Part shown: one piece after another, positions 1-8,201 of the stretch
Layout of the letters: every line of letters begins with the position of its first letter
How positions within the stretch are numbered: the first letter of the stretch is position 1
Assembly: GCA_002077065.1 (NCBI GenBank)
Contig: NAJO01000126.1
Span: 1-19,796, forward strand
Direction: 5' to 3'
Length of the DNA: 19,796 bases
Source: Cryoendolithus antarcticus
Taxonomy: Eukaryota; Ascomycota; Dothideomycetes; Cladosporiales; Cladosporiaceae
Notes under the pieces: generated by a model
Told to the model about the DNA's origin: nothing
Databases searched by the model: none
Seen by the model: only the letters and a program-made list of their open reading frames with translations
Translations under genes and position numbers: made by a program

Positions 1-1
1 G

Positions 2-2905
2 ACTAGGAGTAAGGGTGGAACTCACGCACCGCCAGAGATCCCTGAGGAATATCGCAAGTGGCAGCGACTCTTCCAGGAAGAGGAAGGAGCAGACGCTCTA
101 CCTACGCATCAACCATGGGACCACAGGATAGACTTGCAACCAGGCAAGGAGCCACCATGGGGACCTCTCTATCAGCAATCTGGAAAGGAACTCCAGAGCA
201 TGGATGAATGGTTGAAGAAGATGGAAGGCAAGGGCTGGATACGCAAATCCAGATCCCCTGCCGGAGCACCAACCATGTTCGTTCCAAAGCCCAACGGGAA
301 ACTAAGACTGGTCCAGGACTATCGGAAGCTGAACGACATCACCATCAAGAACCGATACCCCCTACCCAGCATCGAAGAGTCTCAGGACAGACTCATCGGA
401 GCAAACTGGTTCACGAAGATCGATCTACGAGACGCCTTTTACAGCATACGAATGGCTGAAGGCGAAGAATGGAAAACCGCATTCCGCACCCGATACGGAC
501 TCTACGAATTCCTGGTCATGCCAATGGGACTGACTAACGCCCCGGCATCCTGCCAGGCGCTTGTCAACAACGTCCTTCGAGACTTGCTCGACGTCACCGT
601 CTTTGCTTACATGGATGACATCCTTGTCTTCACGAAGGGATCCCTCCAGCAGCACACACGTGACGTGCAAGCAGTCTTCGAACGACTCAGCACCACTAGC
701 TTCAAGACGGCACCAGAAAAGTGCGAATTCCACAAGAAGAGCGTCAAGTTCCTAGGCTTCATCATCGGAACAGACGGCATCAAGATCGACCCAGAAAAGA
801 CAACCTCCATCCGCGAATGGCCGACACCAGCGTGCGTTAAAGACATACAATCGTTCCTTGGACTTGCCAACTACAACCGAAAGTTTATCAAGGACTACTC
901 CAAGATCGCACAGCCCATGACCGAACTCACGAAGAAGGACAAACCATTCACATGGAAAGAACCACAACAGAGAGCGTTCGATACGATCAAACAACAGTGC
1001 ATGACAGCACCAACGCTGCGAACGTTCGACCCAGACAAGACGGTCTGGATCGAGACCGACGCCTCCGACATGGCTATCGGAGCGTGCCTGACCCAAGAAC
1101 ATGAAGGGCAGCGGCACCCCGTAGCATACTACTCACGCAAGATGTCTCCCGCGGAACAGAATTACGACATCCACGACAAAGAGTTGCTTGCAATTGTTGC
1201 CGCGCTGCAACACTGGCGAGTATACGCGGAAGGAGCCAGTGGACTGATCATCCTCTCCGACCACAAAAACCTCACACACTTCACTACTACTAAGCAGTTG
1301 ACGCGTAGACAGGTTCGATGGTCAGAGCTCCTAGGACAACACAAGTTCGAGATCCGCTATACACCAGGACGCGACAACGGCCGAGCCGATGCACTCAGCA
1401 GACGCAGCGACTACATGGAAGGAAAAGAGCCGGTTGAGCACAGCATACTCAAGACGAATCGCGATGGCACGCTCAGTGCTAACGTCAAGGAGTTCAACGC
1501 TGCCCTCCGCATCCTTCAGGACACGAACGAGGAGTTCCCCATATCACAAGGGAAACTCGAAGTACCAGGACACGAAATCGACAACGTGATCAGACGACAT
1601 CACGACGACACCACGAAAGGACACCCAGGAATCGCCAGGACTATGGAACTGATCAAACGGGCCTTCGTCTTCGCCAACATGCGCCAACATGTCACCGGCT
1701 ACATCAAGCGGTGCACTGATTGCCAACGCAACAAGGCAGAGCGACACGCAAAATACGGCCACATACAGTTCACCACACCACCAGTACAACCATGGGAAGA
1801 AGTCACAATGGACTTCATCACCAAGCTACCAAACTCGATCGACCCCTCCACAGGGCTCGTATACGACTCGATACTGGTCATGGTCGACAGACTCAGCAAG
1901 TACACACACTTTGTGCCTTGCTCCGAGACCATCGACGCGGAACGACTCGCACACTTGGTATTGGACCGACTCGTACGATATCACGGCATCCCATGCGTAT
2001 TCGTCACAGACAGGGACAAGCTCTTCACCAGCAACTTCTGGAAGACCCTTGTCGCCTCTCTCGGCATAAAACACAAGCTATCAACGGCATACCATCCGCA
2101 GACGGATGGGCAAACGGAACGCGCGAACCAATCACTGGAAGTGTACCTCCGGCACTACGTCAATCACACACAGGATAACTGGGCTTCGCTGCTGCCCATA
2201 GCACAGCTCGCACTCAACAACAACGTGTCAGAAACAACTAAAGTCTCACCGTTCTTTGCCAACTTCGGCAAGAACCCGAACCTCTTCATGGACCCACGCC
2301 CCAATCCGCAGGCGGAAAAGGCGATCGTTGCGGTCAACGACATGAAGACGTTACACCAAACACTACGCGAACGCGTTACAAACACGCAAACCCGCGTTGC
2401 ACGACAGCTGCAAGGCAAACGCAAGAATGCACCTCAGCTTAAAAAGGGGGATAAAGTGTACCTCCTTACTAGGAACATGAAAACGAGACGAATGACCAAG
2501 AAGCTTGACCACGTCAAGGTCGGACCATTCTTGATTGTCGAACAACGAGGACCGCAGAACTACCGACTCGAGCTCCCGGACGACGCTCACATACACCCCG
2601 TCTTCCATGTTTCGCTCCTTGAGCCAGCGGACCTCTCTACACCGATACAGACCACCTTCCACTTCCAACCTGAGGAGACCGACACCTTCGAAGTCGACCG
2701 CATCCTCGACTGGAAGGACGACAAGTACCTTGTCAAATGGAAAGGCTACCCCGACTCGGAGAACACTTGGGAACCAGCGGGCAACCTTGCCAACTGCTGG
2801 ATTGCCCTCCGACAGTACCACACCAGAGAACCGGGACCAGACATATCAACCAGAGCAAAGTTCCTGCGATACGTCAGTAAGGCAGGGCGATCGCGAGCAT
2901 CCTAA
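2..2905 (+). CDS. pol: Ty3/gypsy pol polyprotein (RT-RNase H-integrase-chromodomain), 5' partial
   Basis: The frame is open from the left edge to the TAA at 2903-2905 (967 codons), so the first ATG is not the start. Reverse transcriptase carries YMDD at 608-619. RNase H follows with TDAS at 1055-1066. Integrase has an HH-CC zinc-binding region ending in CTDC (1712-1723), then catalytic Asp at 1811, Asp at 2009 and Glu at 2117, giving D-65-D-35-E. A GPF-like module near 2520 precedes a chromodomain (about 2690-2820, with YLVKWKGY and NTWEP), which in chromoviruses targets integration to modified chromatin. The polyprotein copies the element RNA to DNA and inserts it in the nucleus. No disabling mutation is visible in this part. 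Its stop lies 7 bp from the stop of a convergent antisense gene. Confidence 0.95.
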   Translation, partial: TRSKGGTHAPPEIPEEYRKWQRLFQEEEGADALPTHQPWDHRIDLQPGKEPPWGPLYQQSGKELQSMDEWLKKMEGKGWIRKSRSPAGAPTMFVPKPNGKLRLVQDYRKLNDITIKNRYPLPSIEESQDRLIGANWFTKIDLRDAFYSIRMAEGEEWKTAFRTRYGLYEFLVMPMGLTNAPASCQALVNNVLRDLLDVTVFAYMDDILVFTKGSLQQHTRDVQAVFERLSTTSFKTAPEKCEFHKKSVKFLGFIIGTDGIKIDPEKTTSIREWPTPACVKDIQSFLGLANYNRKFIKDYSKIAQPMTELTKKDKPFTWKEPQQRAFDTIKQQCMTAPTLRTFDPDKTVWIETDASDMAIGACLTQEHEGQRHPVAYYSRKMSPAEQNYDIHDKELLAIVAALQHWRVYAEGASGLIILSDHKNLTHFTTTKQLTRRQVRWSELLGQHKFEIRYTPGRDNGRADALSRRSDYMEGKEPVEHSILKTNRDGTLSANVKEFNAALRILQDTNEEFPISQGKLEVPGHEIDNVIRRHHDDTTKGHPGIARTMELIKRAFVFANMRQHVTGYIKRCTDCQRNKAERHAKYGHIQFTTPPVQPWEEVTMDFITKLPNSIDPSTGLVYDSILVMVDRLSKYTHFVPCSETIDAERLAHLVLDRLVRYHGIPCVFVTDRDKLFTSNFWKTLVASLGIKHKLSTAYHPQTDGQTERANQSLEVYLRHYVNHTQDNWASLLPIAQLALNNNVSETTKVSPFFANFGKNPNLFMDPRPNPQAEKAIVAVNDMKTLHQTLRERVTNTQTRVARQLQGKRKNAPQLKKGDKVYLLTRNMKTRRMTKKLDHVKVGPFLIVEQRGPQNYRLELPDDAHIHPVFHVSLLEPADLSTPIQTTFHFQPEETDTFEVDRILDWKDDKYLVKWKGYPDSENTWEPAGNLANCWIALRQYHTREPGPDISTRAKFLRYVSKAGRSRAS

Positions 2906-2912
2906 CAGACCT

Positions 2913-3569
2913 TCAGCCTCCACTCACGGGGACCAGCATGCTCCCCACGTCAAGCTCCGAGAAGTCAATGTTGTCGAACACGCTCCAGTCACCCACGGGC
3001 ATCTCGAGGATTCCGTGGAAGGCAAAAGGATGTTCGGGCACTTCCACACCGACATCCAAGGGCTCTTCCTCCACTTCATCCACTGGCGGATCTTCCGCCT
3101 CAAGACGATCCAACTCCTCCGCCACAGCAGTCTCCGTCCGGCGCGCCGCCAGGCGTAGCTGTTTCCGAAGGCGAACCTTCTTCATCCGACGATCGACGAG
3201 CTGTTTTTGGTCCTGAGACATCCTCTGCAGGATGCCTATCTCCTCGACCTCGAGCTCCTCAATCTCTTTCTCAAGTTTCTCGCGACCATCGCGCAGCTTG
3301 ATCCATTGCACGCTCGTGAGCGACACATCACAAGACTTCCGATTCTTGCGATGGCACTCAGAGCACTTTCCCGACACCGGGCTCACCACACACTTCGGAC
3401 GCTCCTCTCCAGGCTTCACCAAGGCGTTCCGGCACCCAGTACACGGCGCCATTTCGATTCCAGAATATTCCACGTCCTCTGCAAGGCGATGTCGGCGGTC
3501 GGTCGATATCTTACTGCTTGAGCGATTGTTGGTCTCGGCCAGGCGAGACGAGGAAGAAGTGCGAGACAT
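2913..3569 (-). CDS. antisense retrotransposon gene: cysteine-cluster, coiled-coil, acidic-tail protein
   Basis: This 218-residue frame lies between pol and the 3' LTR, on the opposite strand. Residues 1-40 are Ser/Arg rich. Six cysteines at 43, 46, 60, 69, 72 and 80 give C-x2-C-x13-C-x8-C-x2-C-x7-C, which resembles a fungal Zn2Cys6 cluster with an enlarged first loop. Residues about 91-158 are highly charged with heptad-like Leu/Ile/Val and should form a coiled coil. Residues 159-218 are acidic with an aromatic/acidic patch (DWSVFDNIDFSELD). A TATA-like box (TTTATAAGG, minus 3609-3601) lies about 36 bp before this ATG. That is close, so the start may instead be Met40 (ATG at 3452), just before APCTGC. 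I know no named family. A DNA- or RNA-binding regulatory role is inference. It is not required for standard Ty3 replication. Confidence 0.7.
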   Translation of the reverse strand: MSRTSSSSRLAETNNRSSSKISTDRRHRLAEDVEYSGIEMAPCTGCRNALVKPGEERPKCVVSPVSGKCSECHRKNRKSCDVSLTSVQWIKLRDGREKLEKEIEELEVEEIGILQRMSQDQKQLVDRRMKKVRLRKQLRLAARRTETAVAEELDRLEAEDPPVDEVEEEPLDVGVEVPEHPFAFHGILEMPVGDWSVFDNIDFSELDVGSMLVPVSGG

Positions 3570-3600
3570 CTCTGATGATGTGATGTGGGGCCACGCGGAA

Positions 3601-3609
3601 CCTTATAAA
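3601..3609 (-). promoter_or_regulatory. TATA-like box of the antisense gene
   Basis: TTTATAAGG on the minus strand sits between the antisense gene's ATG (3569) and the LTR border (3644). It is correctly placed and oriented to drive that gene if translation starts at 3569 with a very short leader, or at 3452 with a normal leader. It is a sequence match only. Confidence 0.4.
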
Positions 3610-3630
3610 GCATCCGGCGAGACGCTAGCT

Positions 3631-3643
3631 AAGGTGGGGATGG
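3631..3643 (+). other. putative polypurine tract
   Basis: The 13 bases AAGGTGGGGATGG are mostly purine and lie immediately before the LTR start TGTTACG. This is the place where plus-strand priming occurs in LTR retrotransposons. The two T interruptions make it an imperfect tract. Confidence 0.5.
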
Positions 3644-3794
3644 TGTTACGGTCACGTTCCGCGGGACGAAGGACACGCCTCAGGGCGCACCTTGTCGCAC
3701 GGCTACATCACGTGACACAGCCTTGGCAACAGATCAACAGAGCACGCAGACCAGGTCGCTGCTCCGTCGCTCTGTCCTTGGCAACAGAACATGG

Positions 3795-3839
3795 GAGAGC
3801 AACAGGCCAACAGAGCAGACAGAGCGCTCTGTTGCTCTC
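3795..3839. repeat. inverted repeat and 14-bp palindrome in U3
   Basis: GAGAGCAACAG (3795-3805) is perfectly complementary to CTGTTGCTCTC (3829-3839). The loop and right arm contain the perfect palindrome ACAGAGCGCTCTGT (3819-3832). It lies about 50 bp upstream of the LTR TATA box, so it could be a transcription-factor site or form a cruciform. The function is unknown. Confidence 0.65.
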
Positions 3840-3888
3840 CTGCTCTGTCTTACACTGATCACACTTGATCATGGACGACTCTTATAGG

Positions 3889-3895
3889 TATATAG
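3889..3895 (+). promoter_or_regulatory. LTR TATA box
   Basis: TATATAG in the middle of the LTR, preceded by a second TTATAG. Position and orientation fit the promoter at the U3/R border that drives genomic RNA of the element. Confidence 0.5.
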
Positions 3896-4111
3896 CGAGC
3901 GAGAGTGCCTTCTGCATCTCTCGTGTTCAACTCATTGTTCATAGTGACTGATTGGAATCATTCTCCCAGGCCACTTGTGCATTCTGTTAGCATCCCTCGC
4001 CTAGCCCTCTGTACTCCAGCTCGACTTCACTCTCTAAAGAATACTCTGACCCTTGTCACTTACGACTCTGTCGTAACATATTACTTACCCTAATCCAAGT
4101 AAGCGTTGCTT

Positions 4112-4169
4112 ACTAATCACTAAGCGACTAATCCTGATCCACTAATTACTAAGCGACTAATTCTGATCT
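4112..4169. repeat. 29-bp tandem duplication
   Basis: Two 29-bp copies (4112-4140 and 4141-4169) are followed by a partial third that starts ACTAAGC. The two full copies differ at three positions, and all three are C in the first and T in the second. Two of the three are in CpA context. The repeat lies inside the LTR if the LTR ends at 4265, or just outside if it ends at 4078. Confidence 0.85.
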
Positions 4170-4265
4170 ACTAAGCATGCATGGCTTAGTCTCGCTACTA
4201 GCTTCTATAGTTGTCTCGTCCAATGGAAATCATTGTCTATTCGTAGGGGCACGATGTTCGTAACA

Positions 4266-4770
4266 TCTATCTACCTCGTAAGCTACTTAGTAGTAAGCGA
4301 ATAACATTTTCCGCCTAGTACTAGAACTTACTAAGTAATATATAATAAAGTTATTATATTATTAAGGTCTATATAGAAGTAACGAGGTTTAGTATTATTG
4401 TTAAACTACGCTAATAACATAGGGTTAGGTAATACCTATAACTCTAGACTATATAAGAAAGGAAAGGAGACGATAAGTATACGCTACTAATAGAGGTAGT
4501 TTAGTATACTTATAAAGACTCTAAAGAGGAAGTAAGTACCTCTAAGATATTAAGACTATAAAGAAAACATAGGTAATCTAGTAGAGGCGACTTAGTTAGT
4601 AGAGTCTAATAATTCGCTATCTAGAGTGATAGTAGACTTAGCTTTAAATTTATTTACGCTCCTTTAGGCTTATAACCTTATAAAAAGTAGTCTATATATT
4701 TAGTATAGAGTTATTTAATTTTTTTAACTCTTAACTCAAGGGTAAGGCAGTCTTATATAGCGATAAGTAA
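4266..4770. repeat. AT-rich, RIP-mutated repeat relic (gene-free)
   Basis: This tract has no usable reading frame. By hand count, 4321-4740 contains about 3 CpA and 2 TpG, against roughly 90 TpA. That is the expected end state of repeat-induced point mutation, which turns CpA into TpA in duplicated fungal DNA. I cannot tell what the sequence was before mutation. GC content returns to normal from about 4770, just before the HET gene. The chromovirus appears to have inserted at the edge of this older relic. Confidence 0.8.
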
Positions 4771-5029
4771 CTTAGGGTGGTAACTGTGCCTGTACATATC
4801 TCGGTGGCTGGCAGTTAACCCTTTTCAACATAAGGCTGGCACCACCATGCAGCTCCTCCGCTTGTATACCAACCCACGGAGGCCATTGTTGAGACAGCGG
4901 GGAGGTACAAAGCAGGAATTGTGCTGCAAGTCTCCTGGCAGCCGCATCACGCTATACGCCAGACACTGCAAGGCTCTATCTGTTTCATCCAACCTACCAC
5001 TGCCGAATGGCCGACACAGAGCGCCTGCG

Positions 5030-6908
5030 ATGTCTATCTATGCTGATATACCGCTAGACTCAGATCGCAATCAGATACGACTTCTTGACATTCTCCCATC
5101 AGCACCGCGAGATGACAAAGTCCGCTGTCACTTACGCTGCGCAGACCTGGACACCGGGCCAGACTTCCATGCTCTCTCATATACTTGGGGGGATGAAACA
5201 GTTCGCGCGGACATATACGTCAATGATATTGTCACCTCAGTGACAGCCAATCTTGAGTCCGCAATGAGGCATCTCCAGAGCTCGGCTTACGTCGTGACGG
5301 TCTGGGCGGATGCGCTCAGCATCAATCAGGTGGACAACATCGAGAAGGCGCATCAGATCAGACGCATGCACGACATATATAGCAGAGCGCAAAGTACGGT
5401 TGTCTGGCTCGGGCCTGAGGCGGATGGCAGCGATATGGCCATGAAAGTCCCGCTGAGGACGGGGAGCGAGGCCCGGGAGCTCGGTCTGCTTGACCATACG
5501 GCGTTGGCGTTGAATAACGGGTTCCAGAATCGGGACCCCGAGTTTCAGGGCTTGCGAAGTATGATCGACGAGATTGGCTGGTTGTACCCATTCAAGGCCG
5601 TACGGGAACTATTCGAAAGACCATATTGGTCTCGACTATGGGTCTTGCAAGAATACGCTCTCGCAACGAAGATTGAAGTTCGATGTGGAAGGAATATCAT
5701 AGATGGCGACCAATTCAATGCTGGCTATCTTCTATTGCCCATGCTGCAAAAGAGCTTGATGGAGTCGGCGAGAGACGCCGATTTCTTCGAACCCGTGCGA
5801 GCTGGTGCAGACTACGAGGTAGACACGAACCAAGACGGCCACCCGATTTCGAGACTTGAGCATCTCCATAACAACACGGTCATCGCAGACCGTGCTGGCA
5901 ATCTCGTAGAAGCGCGGAATCTTTATGAGTCGTGGCAAATCAAGGCCGACGTGACACCCCAGGAGCGCCTATGTATTCTCCTTGAGCGAACGAATACTGG
6001 GGGTCCAGAATCCTAAAGATAGAGTATTCGGCTTGCTTGGTCTGCTGGGCCCGGGCGTGGAACTTGGTTTCGCGATCGACTACGAGGTGTCCGACGAGGA
6101 GCTATACACTGGCGTTGCACGCTGGTTACTTTCGTGTGGCCAGATATCGTTATCGTCTTATACACGATTCCGTCATGCTATGCCATCGTGGATCCCGAAC
6201 TGGAGAGGCCGTACCCGCGCTCCTAACATGACAAAGGGTCTCTTCAAGCCGTCTGGATCACACAGCGGTCACGCTCGACCGATAGGCTACGACACCATTC
6301 AGTTCAGAGGATTGCTGCTGGACACGGTGACGTGGTATGGTGATTGTTGGCAGGCCACTAACTACAACCGAGCAGATCCTGACTTTTCTTGGGAAAACGC
6401 GGAAAGGTTTCTCGCGGAAGTGGAAACCACCATGGCTACGCAGCCTAATGTCCCTCCTATGCTCTCTGGAATGTCCCGTGAGCAGTGGCAAGAGGGGGCT
6501 TGGCGCATTCCTGTTGCAGACCAGTCCACGAACGAGATTGGCATGCGGATTAGAGCAACAGGCGCAGCTAAAGCGGGTTGGGAGGCCATGAAGTTAGGCG
6601 AGGCTGCGCATACGGTGTGGGATCGGGGTCCTGGCAAGTCCGCTTTGAATTTGTACGTCATCGCAATCGGGCGATTGCGTGGACGACGCCTGGCGGGAAC
6701 TTCGCAAGGTCTTGTTGGTCTGATGCCTGCGGATGTCGAGATCGGAGACATCGTGGCTATCATCGTGGGCGCAGAGTCGCCGATGCTGCTGCGTCCTGGT
6801 AGTGAGGGTGGTGCGTACAAGATCGTCGGCGAGTGCTACGTGTATGGGATTATGGATGGGGAGATGATCGGAACAGACACAGTGTTCACAGACATTGATG
6901 TTTGCTGA
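5030..6908 (+). pseudogene. HET-domain (heterokaryon incompatibility) gene with one frameshift
   Basis: The start ATG at 5030 is chosen because relatives begin with a short segment leading into the HET domain. The frame is open back to an ATG at 4847, so a longer start is possible. HET motifs, numbered from 5030, are LSYTWGDE (49-56), VWADALSINQ (91-100), VVWLGPE (124-130) and RPYWSRLWVLQE (197-208). The first frame ends at 6016. The protein continues in the +1 frame with NPKDRVFGLLGLL, and a typical HET C-terminus (GLMPADVEIGD, VGECYVYGIMDGE) runs to the TGA at 6906-6908. The switch must fall between about 5955 and 6013, probably near the GGGGG run at 5999-6003. Total coding is about 625 codons, normal for the family. 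HET proteins trigger cell death on contact with non-self. This copy is inactivated or carries an assembly error. Confidence 0.85.
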
Positions 6909-7139
6909 AGTTTGCATTGTAGACATGCGTTGCACCGAAGGACATCTGAACAGCGTGAACGAAGCGACTTCCAAGATCGAGAAAGGACAACATGCAAATA
7001 TACCCAAAGTCTCGGACGGGACAGCGTTCCACTCCGGTCAGCGGTGATAGGAACACACAAGCGACCACCCTGGCCGAAACATACTGCCAATTGGTGTCCA
7101 CTGCCTCGAAGCTTTCTATCGCATACAAGAAAATTGTTC

Positions 7140-7760
7140 GCAGGTATGCTGGCTGGAATTAAGCCCCGTTCTTTGGAGTATCTATGATTTCGAGGGCCTG
7201 CGCCATGTAAGCCTGTGCTTCGGTGGACGCACATCGGCGGTCGAAGAGGTTCCGGCCGATCTCGATTAGTTCGGTGAGGTAAGTCAGGGAACAGAGTGCT
7301 CACCAAAATGAGAGGTTCTGAGATATTGGGAGCGACTTGAGCTTAGAGTTCGCTCGCAGAACAGCATATCAGTATCGGACGATCTCTCCACAAGGCCTCT
7401 ATCTGCCCGTGCAATGATGAAATGAGCGTTTAGAACTCTTCTTGATCTGGTTCCGTCGTGCGACTGCGGTGGTAGTGCGAGAGATCGGCAACCTTTGCCG
7501 ACAATCGTTGAGCCGGAAGTAGAACATGAAGAGTGCATTGCTTAGCGTTATGACCAGACTCTCAGCAAGAGTAAAGCTTCAATCAGCGTCCAGGCTAGGC
7601 AGTTCTGTGTATCTGCTGCAACCACATAGTAGTATGTCCTGCACAGCTTGCGCCAGTAGACCAGGGTTTCCAAATCGGCCTGCCGCAGCGTGAGAGATGA
7701 GTAAGTTAGCCAGGTTGCGATTCGCAGGGACAAGGGAGTGTGTGAGGCATCATTGGACGC
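7140..7760 (-). pseudogene. unidentified minus-strand coding remnant
   Basis: Minus-strand frames here contain protein-like stretches broken by stops. One runs LPSLDAD, a stop, then SFTLAESLVITLSNALFMF (about 7500-7600). Another is a clean terminal segment, LTELIEIGRNLFDRR through AQALEIIDTPKNGA, ending in a stop near 7160. A GTGAGC donor-like site at about 7303 could separate the last two. I do not recognise the family. It may be a decayed gene once neighbouring the HET gene, or chance open frame. Confidence 0.2.
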
Positions 7761-8201
7761 CCACATCTCTAGCATTTCGGAAAGAGTTCCATGAGACTTT
7801 GGAAGTGGTCCTTGGCTTATGTGTTGCGGCACCAACATCTCAAAAAAGCGACAAGATGAATACAGTCACGAAGACGGAATCCATCAAACTGACCATCCAT
7901 GGAGTACCGTCCTCGCTTTCTATAGGTGTGCCACTCAATTTTGTGCTGTCCTTGAAGGACCGAGGCTTGGGGCTCTTGGTATGATATCTGGTAATGCAAG
8001 CATTCTTGACTGCTCTGGTAGTTATCCTAACGTTCGTGATGGTGTGTAATCCTGGTTAGATGCGCATCAGATTGCGAAGACGACAGTACATATATCAATA
8101 CATTAGCCAATCTACCAAGACTGAACGCTAACCTTATCGTTGCTAACAACATTTATTGAACAGGAAATCGAAAGGTAAGAAAAGAATTGTCGCGAAAGAC
8201 A
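7761..8201. other. no recognisable feature
   Basis: About 440 bases between two weak coding remnants. I see no convincing reading frame, repeat or RNA gene on either strand. Confidence 0.5.

Larger units (their letters stand above)
1..4265 (+). mobile_element. Ty3/gypsy chromovirus LTR retrotransposon, 3' part
   Basis: This is the 3' part of an LTR retrotransposon; gag, protease, primer-binding site and 5' LTR lie outside the window. The order is pol (RT, RNase H, integrase, chromodomain), a convergent antisense gene, a purine-rich tract at 3631-3643, and the 3' LTR. The RT-RH-IN order with a C-terminal chromodomain places it in the chromovirus branch of Ty3/gypsy (Metaviridae) elements. The pol frame has no stop or frameshift and its CpA/TpG content is normal, unlike the strongly mutated DNA that starts right after the LTR, so I infer a young insertion. 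The expected target duplication would begin TCTAT at 4266 if the LTR ends at 4265. It cannot be confirmed without the 5' end. Confidence 0.9.
3644..4265 (+). repeat. 3' LTR of the chromovirus
   Basis: The LTR starts TGTTACG at 3644, directly after the purine tract. The matching inverted terminus CGTAACA occurs twice downstream, ending at 4078 (435-bp LTR) and at 4265 (622-bp LTR). I prefer 4265 because DNA between 4079 and 4265 keeps normal CpA and TpG, while everything after 4265 is strongly depleted of them. The composition break therefore coincides with the second terminus. A TATATAG at 3889-3895 is a likely U3 promoter. U3 also holds two CCTTGGCAACAGA copies and a hairpin-forming inverted repeat. 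Comparison with the 5' LTR, which is not in the window, would settle the border. Confidence 0.7.

Noticed and set aside
2535..3158. 207-codon + strand frame overlapping the end of pol
   Set aside because: It overlaps the chromodomain in another frame and has low-complexity Ser/Thr/Arg composition typical of a shadow frame.
3232..3858. 208-codon + strand open frame between pol and LTR
   Set aside because: It is the complement of the antisense gene and runs into the LTR. It has no motif, and the minus frame has clear cysteine and coiled-coil organisation.
4072..4078. First CGTAACA as the LTR end (435-bp LTR)
   Set aside because: Kept as an alternative only. The following 187 bp are not RIP-mutated, whereas DNA after the second CGTAACA is, so the second border fits better.
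5900..5985. Intron explaining the HET frame change
   Set aside because: No good GTRNGY donor with a branch site and acceptor joins the frames. Conserved sequence on both sides is nearly contiguous.
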